From an uncultured Mycoplasmataceae bacterium (GTDB taxonomy: Bacteria > Bacillota_I > Bacilli_A > Mycoplasmatales > Mycoplasmoidaceae), in contig ONDN01000064.1 in the NCBI GenBank assembly GCA_900316595.1, forward strand, positions 1 to 35,830: 35,830 bases of DNA, read 5' to 3'. The position numbers and the translations under genes were made by a program. Shown here in pieces: positions 9,465 to 20,372 of the stretch (positions are counted from its first letter, which is position 1; each line of letters begins with the position of its first letter). Under the pieces are notes generated by a model. That model did not search any database. It saw nothing but the letters and a program-made list of their open reading frames with translations, and was not told where the DNA came from.

Positions 9465-11633
9465 ATGACAAAGCAAATTGATCAAACTAAAAAAATTAAG
9501 TTTGGGCGTGGTAGTGATTTTGTATTTGAGAATGTAAGATTCTCTACCAGAATTGTTAAACTATTGGTGTTTTATAATTTGACAAGCAATTGAAAAAAAT
9601 ATTTAGCTGCTTTTGCAGTTGGTATTTTTATGGCTATTGGAACCTCATTATTCATAGAAATTACAGGACTATATGCCGGTGGTTCAGCAGCATTGTTACA
9701 AGGTGTTGCACGTTTGATTTATGTATTTATTAAGAAATCTGTTGGTGAAAAAGATTGAATAAACTTGGTATACAACATTTTATTTTGAGGAATGTATTTT
9801 GCATTAAATATATTATTGTTCACAGTCCTATATAAAAAATTAAATCGACAATGTATCATTATTACATTTATATATTTAGTTACTACCCAACTTGTAGGTT
9901 TTGGATTATCAATGATCCCTCATTTTCAAGAATTTACAATTTTTGGAAATACTCAAACTGTAAATGAACATCTTAGAGAATATAATGTTCAATGCATAAT
10001 ATACAACCCAAATATTTGACCTACACTTGATTCAAGTGTATATCCTGCAAAATATGATTGAAGTTTTAACAATTTAATAACTGATCGAAATGTTGTTCCT
10101 GATTCTACATATCAAGATATTTTATCGCTAAACATAGTTCGTTCATTCTTATTAATTGTCTATGCTTTTGCTTTTTCAATTATTAGTTCCATTAGTAATG
10201 CTATTCTCTACATAATTGGTGGCAGTTCTGCTGGGACAGAAATGGTAGCTCTATATGTGTCAGAAAAGAAAAATAGAGATGTTACTGTATCTTTAAAAAT
10301 TTCACAAACATTTTGTTTAATAATGGGTGGTATTTTAGGTTCATACATTACTGGAATTGTTATTTGCCCAAAATATTACTCAGGATGACAATACATAATT
10401 AATGCAAATATGATTGGTAGCTTTATTTGAATTTTAAGTAATGCTTTTTTCCTTAGTAAATTATTCCCATCACAAAAGATTGTGAAAGTGGAAGTATATA
10501 CACAATATGCAGAAGAAGTTGTTAAAGAACTAAAAAAATACAATTATACAAGTCCATCTACAATTGTTAATTCAGTTGGTGGATATAGTGGTGTAAAAAA
10601 TAATATTTTGATGACTACACTTTCTTTATTTGAAGTTCCATCTTTGATAAGTGTTGTCAGAGAAATTGATAAAAAATGCTTAATTACAGCAAACTTGATT
10701 GATGATTGTGATGGAAACATATCAGTGCAAAGACACAAACATATCGAAGAAAAACCTAAAAAAGATGTTAAAAAACTAAATAATTTATCTAATGCTGAAA
10801 ATGAAGCTACATTACTCATTTGCAAACATCTAAATGTTAATAAAAAGGAAATTAAATCAATAGCTTTGCAGACTCAAGGTTGAACTAATAAAATATTTTT
10901 ATTTAAATTTAAAAATGGCGAAAAATATATTGTTAGAATTGCAGCATTAGATAAATTATTAGATCGAAATAATGAAATATCAGTTTTAAAACTATTGGCA
11001 AATAATAGTGAATTTGATTTTAAATTTATTAATGAACAGACTGGTGATTTTATTAGAAAGTATATTGAAGGAAAAATGGTTCATAAACATATTATTAGAA
11101 ATAGTAATTTCTTAAAACTCTTAGCGGACAAATTAAAGAAAATTCATGCTATTAAAATTCCTAAGAATTGCAAAATTAAAGAACATGATAACCATCAATA
11201 TGACAAATATATTAATCACATTGACCAAAAATATCAAAAAATGTACAATGATATATTAGAAAAAAATAAACATTTAGAGAAATGTTTATGTCATCATGAT
11301 CTAACACCTTGAAATATAATTTATCAAAAAAGAAAACATTCATTATCATTAATAGATTTTGAATGAGCAAGAATTAATTCATATTATTTTGATTTAGCTA
11401 ATTTCATTAGAGAAGCAAAAATTCATAATACAAGGTATGAAAAAATTTTCTTAGATGCATATAGCAAAAAAATAGATATCAAAATAATCACAGAATATCT
11501 ATATATATCATCTTTTATTTCATACCTATGAACTTATTCAATAAAAGCTTATAAACATATTTTGTCTTATCGCACTAGAATGTGAAAATTAATTAAAAAA
11601 TTTTATCAAGAAATTATTGAGCAAAATAAATAG
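9465..11633 (+). CDS. Fusion of a YitT-family membrane protein and a choline-kinase-like domain
   Basis: A single 722-residue frame, uninterrupted except for UGA-Trp codons. Residues about 45-335 are a multi-pass membrane region of YitT type (hallmark ITGLYAGGSAALLQG near 67-81; IIGGSSAGTEM near 255). Residues 340-422 match the cytoplasmic DUF2179 domain that ends YitT proteins (VNSVGGYSGVKNNIL). After a charged linker (423-445) comes a kinase of the choline/ethanolamine kinase (LicA, APH-fold) type: a QGWTNKIFLFKF strand pair near 469-480, the catalytic loop HHDLTPWN (Asp612, Asn617) and a metal-binding DFEWA (Asp631, Glu633). The family phosphorylates small amino-alcohols or sugars; the substrate here is unknown. 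A reasonable inference is coupling of transport or sensing at the membrane to phosphorylation. It ends flush against rnhB. Confidence 0.88.
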
Positions 11634-12239
11634 TTACTTCTTAATAACCTCTTTTATTGGTCGATAACTAAATCGGTGGAATTTCTGAATTGGTCCATAT
11701 TTCTTTAAGGCTTTTAAATGATTAATTGTCCCATATCCTTTATTAACATCAAAATTATATTCAGGATATTTATAAGCAATACTAATCATGTATCGATCTC
11801 TAGCTACTTTAGCTAGAATACTTGCTGCAGCAATAGATATAGATTTAGAATCACCTTTAATAATTGATTCAGTTTTAACCTTGATATTTGGTAATTTTTC
11901 TGCATCAACAAAAACTACATTAGGTGATATTTTTATATTATGATAAACATCATTCATGCCACTAATTGTTGCTTGTTTAGGATTTAATTTATCAACATCT
12001 ATTGGAGAAATAAATTCAATATCATATGCAACAGCTGATTTTATTATTTCTTCAAATAATCTTTCCCTTTTTTTAGCTGATAATTTTTTAGAATCATTGA
12101 TCTCATCATTTTTATAATTCATAGGCAATATGCAGCCAGCAACAACAAGAGGGCCTGCCCAACAACCACGACCAGCCTCATCTAATCCAAGAATATATTT
12201 ATTTCCTTGAGATCAATATGCCTTTTCAAATTTATACAT
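11634..12239 (-). CDS. rnhB: Ribonuclease HII
   Basis: A 201-residue RNase HII, which removes ribonucleotides misincorporated in DNA and RNA-DNA hybrids. Motifs: LGLDEAGRGCWAGPLVVAG from residue 17 (Asp20, Glu21), NDSKKLSAKKRE, VFVDAEKLP, and SISIAAASILAKVARDRYM. An in-frame UGA gives the Trp in the first motif. Translation starts one base after the rbgA stop. The rbgA-rnhB pairing is conserved in Firmicutes. Its stop codon abuts that of the convergent fusion gene. Confidence 0.96.
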
Positions 12240-12240
12240 G

Positions 12241-13053
12241 TTATTTTTTTTCATAATTTACTTTGCAAATCTTGTTATTGATAAATGTATTAAAAATAAA
12301 ATCATATGCCTTCATATAATCTTTACTGTTATTTTTGCCAATAAACTTGTATTTGTTAACAACAAAATCTATAAATTCCTGAAAATCTAATTTATTATTT
12401 ATACCGAAATACTTTTTTAATTCATTTGGATAATATTTAATATAAAATTCAAAAGCAAATTTAACAACATCTTCAATTGGTAATACCTTCTTACTAATTG
12501 AACCAATTAAACCTAATATATATCCATCTTCTATTCTCTCAATATTTTTAACTAAAATACCAGGAGTATCATATATCGAACAAAATTTATTAATTTTAAC
12601 TAAATTAATATTTTTAGTTATTCCAGGACGATTTTGAACAATAACTTTATTCTTCTTAGCAAAGGCATTGATAAATGAAGATTTACCTACATTTGGTAGA
12701 CCAACAACCATACAATAGAAATTAGGATTAATTAAACCTTTAGATTTTAATTTAGCAATTTGACTTGCTAATTTATTTTCAATTATTTTATCAACATTAT
12801 TAACAAAATCTTTTTGCATGATATCTAAGTAATAAACATTATCTGCTTTATTTTTCAAATCTGCTAAATCTGATTTTAAGGCAATATTAATAATAGGTTT
12901 GTTCTTACAAATTTTAATCAAATCGCTATTGCTACTAATATTTACACAACGAGCGTCTATGATTTGTATTACTAAATCTATTTTGTTAATTTGCTGTTTA
13001 ATACATGAAACAGTTTTGGCCATATGGCCAATATATCAATTTATCTTTTCCAT
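12241..13053 (-). CDS. rbgA: Ribosome biogenesis GTPase RbgA (YlqF)
   Basis: A 270-residue circularly permuted GTPase needed for late assembly of the 50S subunit. The GTPase motifs appear in permuted order: G4-like LKSD (about 59-62), then G1 GLPNVGKSSF (118-127), G2 RPGITKN and G3 DTPG (162-165). The N terminus reads MEKINWYIGHMAKT, the family hallmark (NW-x-x-GHM), with its Trp encoded by TGA; this fixes the start at 13053, immediately after the stop of the ABC subunit gene. The C-terminal helical domain is shorter and Lys/Asn-rich. Confidence 0.96.
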
Positions 13054-14886
13054 TTAAATAGTTTTATGCTTCTTAGATTGAGCGTTATATAGTTTAGCAT
13101 AGAAACCTTTTTGTTTAATTAATTGTTTATGTGTTCCATGCTCTATTATTTCACCACTTTTCATAACCAAAATATTATTGGCGTTTTTAATAGTTGATAA
13201 TCTATGAGCAATTATTATTGAAGTTCTATTTGACATCAATAAATTCAACGAATTTTGGATGTCATTCTCAGTTTTGGTATCAATTGATGAAGTTGCCTCA
13301 TCTAAAATTAATATTTTAGCTTCCTTTAAAAATGCCCTAGCAATAACAATAGACTGTCTTTGACCCTGTGATAAATTAATACCATTGTCTTCAATGACTG
13401 TTTCATAGTCACTTGGCATATTCATAATAAATCCATGAGCTTTAGCAAGTTTAGCAGCAATTTCAACTTCTTCATCAGAAGCATCTAATTTACCATAACG
13501 AATATTTTCTCTAATTGTTGTATTAAATAGAAATGTATCTTGTAGAACAATTGCTACATTCTCTCTTAAACAATGACGAGAAATATTTTGAATTGGAATA
13601 TTATCAATTAACAATTGTCCTTTTGTTATTTCATAAAATCTTGATATCAAACTTGCTAGTGTAGTTTTACCGCATCCAGTTGGTCCTACAAGCGCCAAAA
13701 TTTTACCTGGTTCACATTTAAAATTAATATTTTTTAATACAGGTTTATTTTTTGTGTAGCTAAAATTTAAATTCTTAGCTTCAATATAACCTTTTACATT
13801 TTTTAAATCAATAGGTTTATCAATTTTAATTTCTTCTTCTTGATCGAGAATATCAAATACACGGTTAGCAGAAACAAACATTAACATTATTGGACCCATT
13901 GATGTAATAATTTGGTTAATAGGATTAGATAAATTTCGTGCAAAAATTGTGAATACAATTAATAAACTAGCAGGTTCAAATGTACCAATTACACTCCATG
14001 ATGTTTTTATATAACCTAAACATGTTAATGTAATGCCTAAACCAACTAAGGCTACAAAAGCTAGGTTTGTAAATAGCATATTTAAAGGTGGCAAAACATT
14101 GGCAAAACCATTAGCAATAATTGAATTCTTAGATAAATCTCCATTTAACTTATCAAACTCTTTTAAATTTAAATCTTGCTTTTCATATAATGAAACAATT
14201 TTATTACCACTAATTCTTTCTTCTATAAAGGCATTTAAATTTGCAGTGCAATCTTGTTGTTTCTTATAATATGGCCTAATAAATTTTAGACCTTTTAATG
14301 TTATTAGCATCATTAAAGGAAACATTAATAATGTAATTAAACATAATGCCCAATTTAATAATCCCATTAAAATTATGACTACAATAATATTAAAAAATCA
14401 AGGAATGTCTCGAACAAAATGTCATGTATAAGTTGTTGAGATATTATCAACATCATTAGATGCTTTAGTAATTAGTTCACCAGATGCATTTTGATCAAGA
14501 TAAAATATTGGTAAATTTTGTATTTTATTAAAAATTTCTTTCCGCATCTCATAACAAAGTCGCTTTTCAGTAATCCGAGAAATTATTACTGCAACCATAA
14601 AATCAGAAAATGATGTTAATATATTTGTTAACATTAACATAATGCATACAAAACAAAATGCAATGATTGGAAATTGGGATGTATCGTCTGAATAAAAATA
14701 CTTATCGTAAATATAACCAGAAATATATATTGATATACCAACAAATATTGATGATAGTATGCCAAATAAAATTGCAAAAAAAACATGTTTTTTTGAATTT
14801 TTGAAATATTGTCATAGCCTCTTTATTGTTAATTTTGTATCAAATTTAGTTTGATTTTGTAGAGGCGCCTTAATTTTTTTAATCAT
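13054..14886 (-). CDS. Heterodimeric ABC exporter, catalytically canonical subunit
   Basis: A 610-residue exporter half: a six-helix membrane domain (about 30-330) followed by a nucleotide-binding domain. Walker A is GPTGCGKT (401-408), the signature LSQGQ (505-509), Walker B ends LILDE with the catalytic Glu at 530, and the switch His is 561 (AHRLST). It therefore supplies the complete ATP site. GGAGG lies just before the ATG, and the first 8 bases overlap the stop of the partner gene, indicating coupled synthesis. The substrate cannot be predicted; relatives (LmrCD, BmrCD types) export lipophilic compounds or lipids. Confidence 0.94.
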
Positions 14887-16705
14887 ATGCCTCCTGCAAA
14901 CTTTCTAGTTGTAATTTTGCAATTTGTTTATAAACATCGTTAGACCTTAGTAATTGATTGTGAGTGCCAATACCACAAATCTTTCCTTGTTCCAAAACAA
15001 TAATTCGATCAGCATTCATTATTGAGGAAACTCTTTGACTAACAATGATTTTTGTTGAATCAGGTAAATAATTATCAATATTTTTTTGTACTTTTTTTTC
15101 TGTAATTGCATCTAAAGCACTTGTTGTATCATCTAAAATTAGAATTTTTGGCTTTCTAATTAATGTTCTCGCTAAACATACCCTTTGCCTTTGACCGCCT
15201 GAGAAATTTCTTCCTCTTTGTTCTACAGGTGAAGCAAATAATTTATCATATTTAGAAATAAATTCCCATGCACATGATAATTCACATGCCTTTTTCATTT
15301 CTTCTTCTGTTGCATCATTCTTACCATATCGTAAATTATATGCAATATCACCAGAGAATAATATTTGATCTTGCAATGAAATACCAATATATTCTCTTAA
15401 TTCATGTAAATTGATATCTTTAATATTTAAACCACCAATATAAATAGCTCCTTGAGTTGGGTCATATAGACGTGGAATCAAATCAACAAGTGTTGATTTG
15501 CCACTACCTGTTGGACCAATAATTCCTATAGTTTCACCAGATTTAATTTTTAAGTTTATATTTTTAATGATTTCTGCTTGTGAATCCTTAGCATATTTAT
15601 AACTTACATTTTTAAATTCAATATCATATTTTTTTGTATTAAATTTCAAAGGTCTTTTTGAATTGATAATTGAAGGTGTAATTTCCATTAAACTACTAAT
15701 ACGTTCCGCTGATGGTTTAGATCTTATAACTGTAGCAATAGCAATTACAAACATAATAAATGATGCTAATTGTATTAGCATTGTTGTTGAAATTTTATAA
15801 ACAAGATCCATAGATAAATCAAAAGAACCAGAATCAATTAAATAACCTGAAAGTAAATAAACAATTGATATTCCAGCATAAATAACAAATTCAATAACTA
15901 CGGTAATTGTAGCAATTCAAATTTCAACCTGAATACTTAACTTTTCTAATTTAGTATTTGCAAATGACATCTTTCCTCTTTGATTCTCTTGCAAATTAAA
16001 AGATCTAACAACTCTTGTACCCAAAACATTTTCACGAATTATTGATGATGTCTCATCAATTGATCTTTGAGCATGACCATATATAGGAACAATAATTCTT
16101 GCAATTAAGATTGTAAGTAGGATAATTAATGCCATTATTCCTAATGATATGCTTCCAAAATATGCATTAACTGTCATATTCTTTGAAGCAGTAAAAATTA
16201 ATGAACTAGTTCCAATTAGTGTTAATGGGGCTTGAATCAACATAGAGAATGTCATTTGTAATGCTTGCTGAACTTTTTGAGCATCATTTGTTAACCTTGT
16301 AATTAATGATGCTGGAGTAACAACATTCAACTCTTGAAAAGAATAAGTTAAAATTTTTGCATAAACACAATTTCTTAAATTATATGTAGACATTAATGAA
16401 GCCTTAGCACTCATAAAATATCCAAATATACCGAAGCCAAAAGATAAAAGTGTGAAGCAAAACATTGTTAATAAAACCATTCAATATGCAAATCAAGCTT
16501 TATTATATGGAATTACTATTTTAATTAAGCTATCAATTATAATTGGTTCACTTGTTTTTGTGTTAATAGCCTTAACTATTTGAATTGTTCAACCAACAAA
16601 TGTGGGCTGAACAATATGGAAAAGCGTAGAAAGCAAAATCAAAAAAATTGCTCCTGCAAGCATTCATAACGCTTTTCCTTTAAAATACTTAACAAGTTTA
16701 AACAT
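14879..16705 (-). CDS. Heterodimeric ABC exporter, degenerate-site subunit
   Basis: A 608-residue exporter half with N-terminal membrane domain and C-terminal ATPase. Walker A GPTGSGKS (397-404) and signature FSGGQ (501-505) are intact. However, Walker B ends LILDD (Asp526 replaces the catalytic Glu) and the switch His is replaced by Gln557 (SQRVSS). These are the classic marks of the degenerate site in heterodimeric exporters such as TM287 and LmrC, so it should pair with the product of 13054-14886. The start ATG at 16705 lies 11 bases after the dnaX stop. Confidence 0.94.
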
Positions 16706-16716
16706 ACTTCTCTTAT

Positions 16717-18459
16717 TTAATCCTTAGTTGTTGGACCAAAAATTTCATATGCAATAGTTCCAAGTTCATGTGACTCTTTTAATTTTTGGCGAATTTTATC
16801 TAAATTTGGCTCCGATTTTAATTTTAGATCTTGTGTAGTTAAAGCAACCTTTTTCATCTTTAAAATTTGCGATTTACTACCACTAATTATATACATTGGT
16901 TGACTAACAATTTTAATAATTGCTTTTTGAATTTCTACATTAGTAAAATTTTTATTTAACAAATCAGCATCTAATTCATCATTAAAAAATAAAATAATTC
17001 CATTTTTAGAAGCAGTTACCAATTTAAATGTAGAACCAAAATACATGAACTCTTGCGAAGTATCTGCTAAATCTTTTAAATATTTAATAACTTTCTTTGC
17101 ATTATTCTTGTATTCAGATGAACTATTAGCAATAATTTGAATACCAATTTCATTAATATCAAATGAATCTTTATCCAATGATTTAGTTGTTGAAATAACT
17201 TCTTCTTGTTTTATATTAGCCGTTGAATCAAATTTAACTTCTTTTAAACTGCAAACATCATTAATATCTACCTTTAATGGTTTAATGTCATCATTAATTG
17301 CTTCTTGTAATTCAATAGATTCTGATTTTTTTATAACATTAGGTTTCGCTAGTTGAATTGGTTCATTAACAAGATTAGATTGTTGAATTATATTAATCAT
17401 CGAAAAAACAAAAACATTAAATGCAAATTTAACATCTTCAGCTTTTTTAATTTCATTAAAACTTTTTTGAACTAAATTAATTAATTTAATCAAAATATCT
17501 TTTTTAATGCTTATTAAACTAACATTTGTTGAATCTAGACAAGTTAAAAAATCAATAGATCTAGTCTGGTTATAGATTAAAAGATCAAGTAAGATATTAC
17601 CGATATCAAGCACTAATCTTGAAAAATTAATACCCTTTTCTTCATATTCATTAATTTTTTTAATAACTTCATTAACCTTACTTTGATAGATCAATGAAAT
17701 AAAATTAATTTTTTCATTAATGTTTAGTAAACCAAAAATTTCATATACATCATCTTCTGTAATGTCATTATTTGTAAATAATGATAATTGTTCAAGAATT
17801 GAAAGAGCATCACGAGCTGAACCTTCAGATAAACTAATAATTGAGTTAATTACTTTTTGTGAAATATTAATTTTTTCATGTTTAGCAACTTTAGTTAATA
17901 AATCTGAGATTTGTTTTGCATTTATTCTTGAGAATTCAAAATATTGACTTCTTGATAAAATAGTTGTTGGAATTTTATGAGGTTCTGTTGTTGCAAAAAT
18001 AAATACAACATTTAGAGGTGGTTCTTCAAGAGTTTTTAAAAGTGCATTCCATGCACTATTTGAAAGCATATGAGCTTCATCAATAATATAAACCTTATAT
18101 TTTAAATTAACTGGAAGAAATTTTAAATTTTCAAGAATCATTCTAATATTTTCAACACCACTATTACTTGCAGCATCAAGTTCAAGAATATCAGTTGTAT
18201 TATTCTCATTAATTATCTTGCAATTTTCACATTTATTGCAAATGTCATCATTAAAGTTCTTGCAATTTATGGCTTTAGAAAAAATTTTAGCTATTGTTGT
18301 TTTACCAATACCTTTTGGACCAGCAAAAATATAAACATGACCAATTCTATTTAATTTAATAGAATTGACTAATGTTTTTACAACCACATCTTGTCCAATG
18401 ATTTCTTTAAAACACTTTGGTCGGTATTTTTGATATAAAGAGACATTATCATTTACCAT
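16717..18459 (-). CDS. dnaX: DNA polymerase III subunit gamma/tau
   Basis: A 580-residue clamp-loader subunit. The AAA+ core has Walker A GPKGIGKTT (47-55), a zinc-binding Cys set (Cys66, 74, 77, 80), Walker B IIDEAHML, and sensor/arginine-finger motif TTILSRSQYFEF. The roughly 250-residue C-terminal part is less conserved and tau-like. I chose ATG at 18459: GAGG lies 9 bases upstream, and it starts one base after the yebC stop. An in-frame TTG 15 bases further up is less likely. No slippery A-tract suggesting programmed frameshift was noticed. Confidence 0.96.
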   Translation of the reverse strand: MVNDNVSLYQKYRPKCFKEIIGQDVVVKTLVNSIKLNRIGHVYIFAGPKGIGKTTIAKIFSKAINCKNFNDDICNKCENCKIINENNTTDILELDAASNSGVENIRMILENLKFLPVNLKYKVYIIDEAHMLSNSAWNALLKTLEEPPLNVVFIFATTEPHKIPTTILSRSQYFEFSRINAKQISDLLTKVAKHEKINISQKVINSIISLSEGSARDALSILEQLSLFTNNDITEDDVYEIFGLLNINEKINFISLIYQSKVNEVIKKINEYEEKGINFSRLVLDIGNILLDLLIYNQTRSIDFLTCLDSTNVSLISIKKDILIKLINLVQKSFNEIKKAEDVKFAFNVFVFSMINIIQQSNLVNEPIQLAKPNVIKKSESIELQEAINDDIKPLKVDINDVCSLKEVKFDSTANIKQEEVISTTKSLDKDSFDINEIGIQIIANSSSEYKNNAKKVIKYLKDLADTSQEFMYFGSTFKLVTASKNGIILFFNDELDADLLNKNFTNVEIQKAIIKIVSQPMYIISGSKSQILKMKKVALTTQDLKLKSEPNLDKIRQKLKESHELGTIAYEIFGPTTKD

Positions 18460-18460
18460 A

Positions 18461-19174
18461 TTAATTTTCCTCAAAGTTAGTTACTACTCATTGAACATCA
18501 TCATCATTTTCGCATGAATCAATAAAATCTGATAATTTTTGTTTTATCTTATCATCTAATTCAGAAATCTTTTCATTTGGAAAAAATTTAACTTCTGATG
18601 AAAATATTTCAACTTTGTTATTTTTTAAATTATCAACAGTTTTATAAATATCAAATGGTTCAACATAAATTTCAAAACAATCTTCTTGTTCAAGAATATC
18701 AAGAACTTTATTTTCCATTGTTAGCTCTAATAAGTAATCAACAGAAATATTTGATTTTTTAGGTACAATAATGTAACCTTTTTCCTCAAAAAATGATTTA
18801 ACACTATTTGGCTTAGCAATTTTGGCATTAAATTTATTTAAATAGCCACGAACGTTTCCGGCACTACGGTTTGGATTATCCGTTAAGACACAGATAATAA
18901 TTTGTAATCCGTTTGGACCATATGCCTCATATTCTAATGTTTCTAGCTTCTCAGTATCTTTGATTGAACCATTAATATTCTTATTAATTGACTCTCGTGA
19001 TAAATTATTTTGTAAAGCTTTGCTAATTGCTGATTTTAATCTTGGGTTAGCTTCAGGATTAGGGCCCCCAACTTTAACAGATGCTCGAATTTCACGAGCT
19101 AATTTTTGTCACATTTTGGCTTGTGCTTGTTGCTTTTTATTAGTTTGATTTGCAATTAAATGTTTACGTGGCAT
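18461..19174 (-). CDS. YebC/PmpR family protein (TACO1 family)
   Basis: A 237-residue member of the YebC/PmpR family, variously described as a transcription regulator and, more recently, a translation factor that relieves ribosome stalling. Family hallmarks: MPRKHLIANQTNKKQQAQAK at the start, LAREIRASVKVGGPNPEANP, ESINKNI, and the central motif YEAYGPNGLQIII. The usual N-terminal GHSKW is here RKHLI, a slight divergence. Three or more Trp are encoded by TGA. It lies just downstream of tRNA-Leu and is probably co-transcribed with dnaX. Confidence 0.92.
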
Positions 19175-19191
19175 CTTGTTTTAAATGATTA

Positions 19192-19278
19192 TGGTGCCGA
19201 AGGAGGGAGTTGAACCCTCATGAAGTCACCTTCAATGGATTTTGAGTCCATCGCGTCTGCCAATTCCACCACTTCGGC
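19192..19278 (-). tRNA. tRNA-Leu (anticodon CAA)
   Basis: An 87-nt class II tRNA with encoded CCA. The acceptor GCCGAAG/CTTCGGC pairs fully. The anticodon stem ATGGA/TCCAT holds the loop CTCAAAA, giving anticodon CAA (UUG codons). A long variable arm and a GG-containing D loop are as expected for Leu. Confidence 0.95.
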
Positions 19279-19304
19279 CTATTTATAAGTATAAATAGTA
19301 TACA

Positions 19305-19333
19305 ATATAAAAAATAACATATAATAATGTCAA
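19305..19333 (-). promoter_or_regulatory. Promoter of the tRNA-Leu/yebC/dnaX unit
   Basis: On the minus strand, consensus TTGACA (19333-19328) and TTATAT (19310-19305) are spaced by 17 bases, with an expected start about 20 bases before the tRNA. The -35 and spacer overlap the -10 box of the divergent glycyl-radical gene. Confidence 0.6.
19320..19325 (+). promoter_or_regulatory. -10 box of the grcA-like/pflA unit
   Basis: Consensus TATAAT 20 bases before the ATG at 19346, with no clear -35. It lies inside the spacer of the opposing tRNA-Leu promoter, so the two should compete for RNA polymerase. Confidence 0.45.
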
Positions 19334-19345
19334 ATTAGAGAAAAT

Positions 19346-19606
19346 ATGAGAAAAACATCACCTAATAAAAAATCATCAAATTCAACTGATAATTTGGTAG
19401 AACTAATGGATGGATACTTCAATAAAGGAGCATATCATTTAAATGTTAATGTTCTAAACCGTGAGACTTTATTAGATGCTCAGAAACATCCTGAAAAATA
19501 TCCACAATTAACCATTCGTGTAAGTGGATATGCTGTTAATTTTATTAAATTAACAAAGAAGCAACAAGATGATGTCATTAACCGTACATTCCATAAAAAA
19601 ATGTAA
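19346..19606 (+). CDS. grcA: Stand-alone glycyl-radical domain protein (GrcA/YfiD-like)
   Basis: An 86-residue protein that is essentially only the C-terminal glycyl-radical domain of pyruvate formate-lyase: HLNVNVLNRETLLDAQKHPE (31-50), then the radical loop RVSGYAV with Gly61 as the predicted radical site, and a tail ending VINRTFHKKM. In E. coli, YfiD (GrcA) is such a spare part: it replaces an oxygen-cleaved PFL C terminus and restores activity. Here the N-terminal part is shorter than in YfiD (about 22 residues of Ser/Lys/Asn-rich sequence). The activase gene follows after 11 bases, supporting function. No full-length pflB is in the window. A remnant of a deleted pflB is possible, but the intact start and upstream promoter argue against it. 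Confidence 0.88.
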   Translation: MRKTSPNKKSSNSTDNLVELMDGYFNKGAYHLNVNVLNRETLLDAQKHPEKYPQLTIRVSGYAVNFIKLTKKQQDDVINRTFHKKM

Positions 19607-19617
19607 TTATTCACTTC

Positions 19618-20349
19618 ATGAATAGACTAGCTGTTCCTTATTTTAAGATAGAATCTTTCGGAGCAGTAGATGGCCCTGGAATAAGGCTTGTTATTTTTGC
19701 TCAGGGTTGCTACTACCGCTGTTTATATTGTCATAACCCTGAGTCTTGAGACACAAAGAAAAATGTTAAATCAATTTCTGTTGAGGAAATTATCAGTTTA
19801 TATTTAAAAAATAAAGAATTTTATAAAAAGGGTGGCATTACTATTTCTGGTGGCGATCCAACACTTTATTTAGATTTTTTAAGAGAATTAGCTAAAACAT
19901 GTCATGATCAAAAAATTTCATTAGCTATTGATACTGCAGGTGTTAATTTTATCCCTACTAATGAGTTAAAATTCAAGCAAATATGTAAATATAAACCATT
20001 GTGAATCGTTGATATAAAACATATTAACCAACAAAAGCACAAGCAACTAACAGGTGTGACTGAGCAAAGAGAAATTAAACTAATTGAGTTCTTAGACAAA
20101 AATAACCAAATTTTTTGAATTCGCCAAGTTTTTATTCCAAAAATAACTGATAGCAAAAATGATTTAATGAAACTTGGTAAGTTTCTTAAAAAATTAAAAA
20201 ATATGGAGCAATTTGAATTCCTCCCATATCATAACCTTGCAATTGATAAATACAAGAAATTAAAAATCAAATATCCACTTAATGCAACTAAATTGCCAAC
20301 AAAAAAGCAAATTACTGCAGCAATGAATTACATTCTTAACAAAGAGTAG
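19618..20349 (+). CDS. pflA: Pyruvate formate-lyase activating enzyme
   Basis: A 243-residue radical-SAM enzyme that generates the glycyl radical on pyruvate formate-lyase or its spare part. The 4Fe-4S cluster motif is CYYRCLYCHNP (CxxxCxxC) near residues 32-39, preceded by GAVDGPGIRLVIFAQG. The SAM-binding motif TISGGDPT lies near residue 80. Trp codons are TGA. Its length equals that of typical PflA proteins. It is co-directional with the glycyl-radical domain gene 11 bases upstream, its likely substrate. Confidence 0.95.
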
Positions 20350-20372
20350 ATTTATTTTTTGCTCTTATTTTT
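20342..20372 (+). terminator. Weak terminator candidate after pflA
   Basis: AAGAG (20342-20346) can pair with CTCTT (20362-20366) around a 15-base loop, followed by ATTTTTT. The stem is short, so support is weak. Confidence 0.25.

Noticed and set aside
18457..18474. TTG start for dnaX at 18474
   Set aside because: The ATG at 18459 has GAGG at proper spacing and begins directly after the yebC stop.
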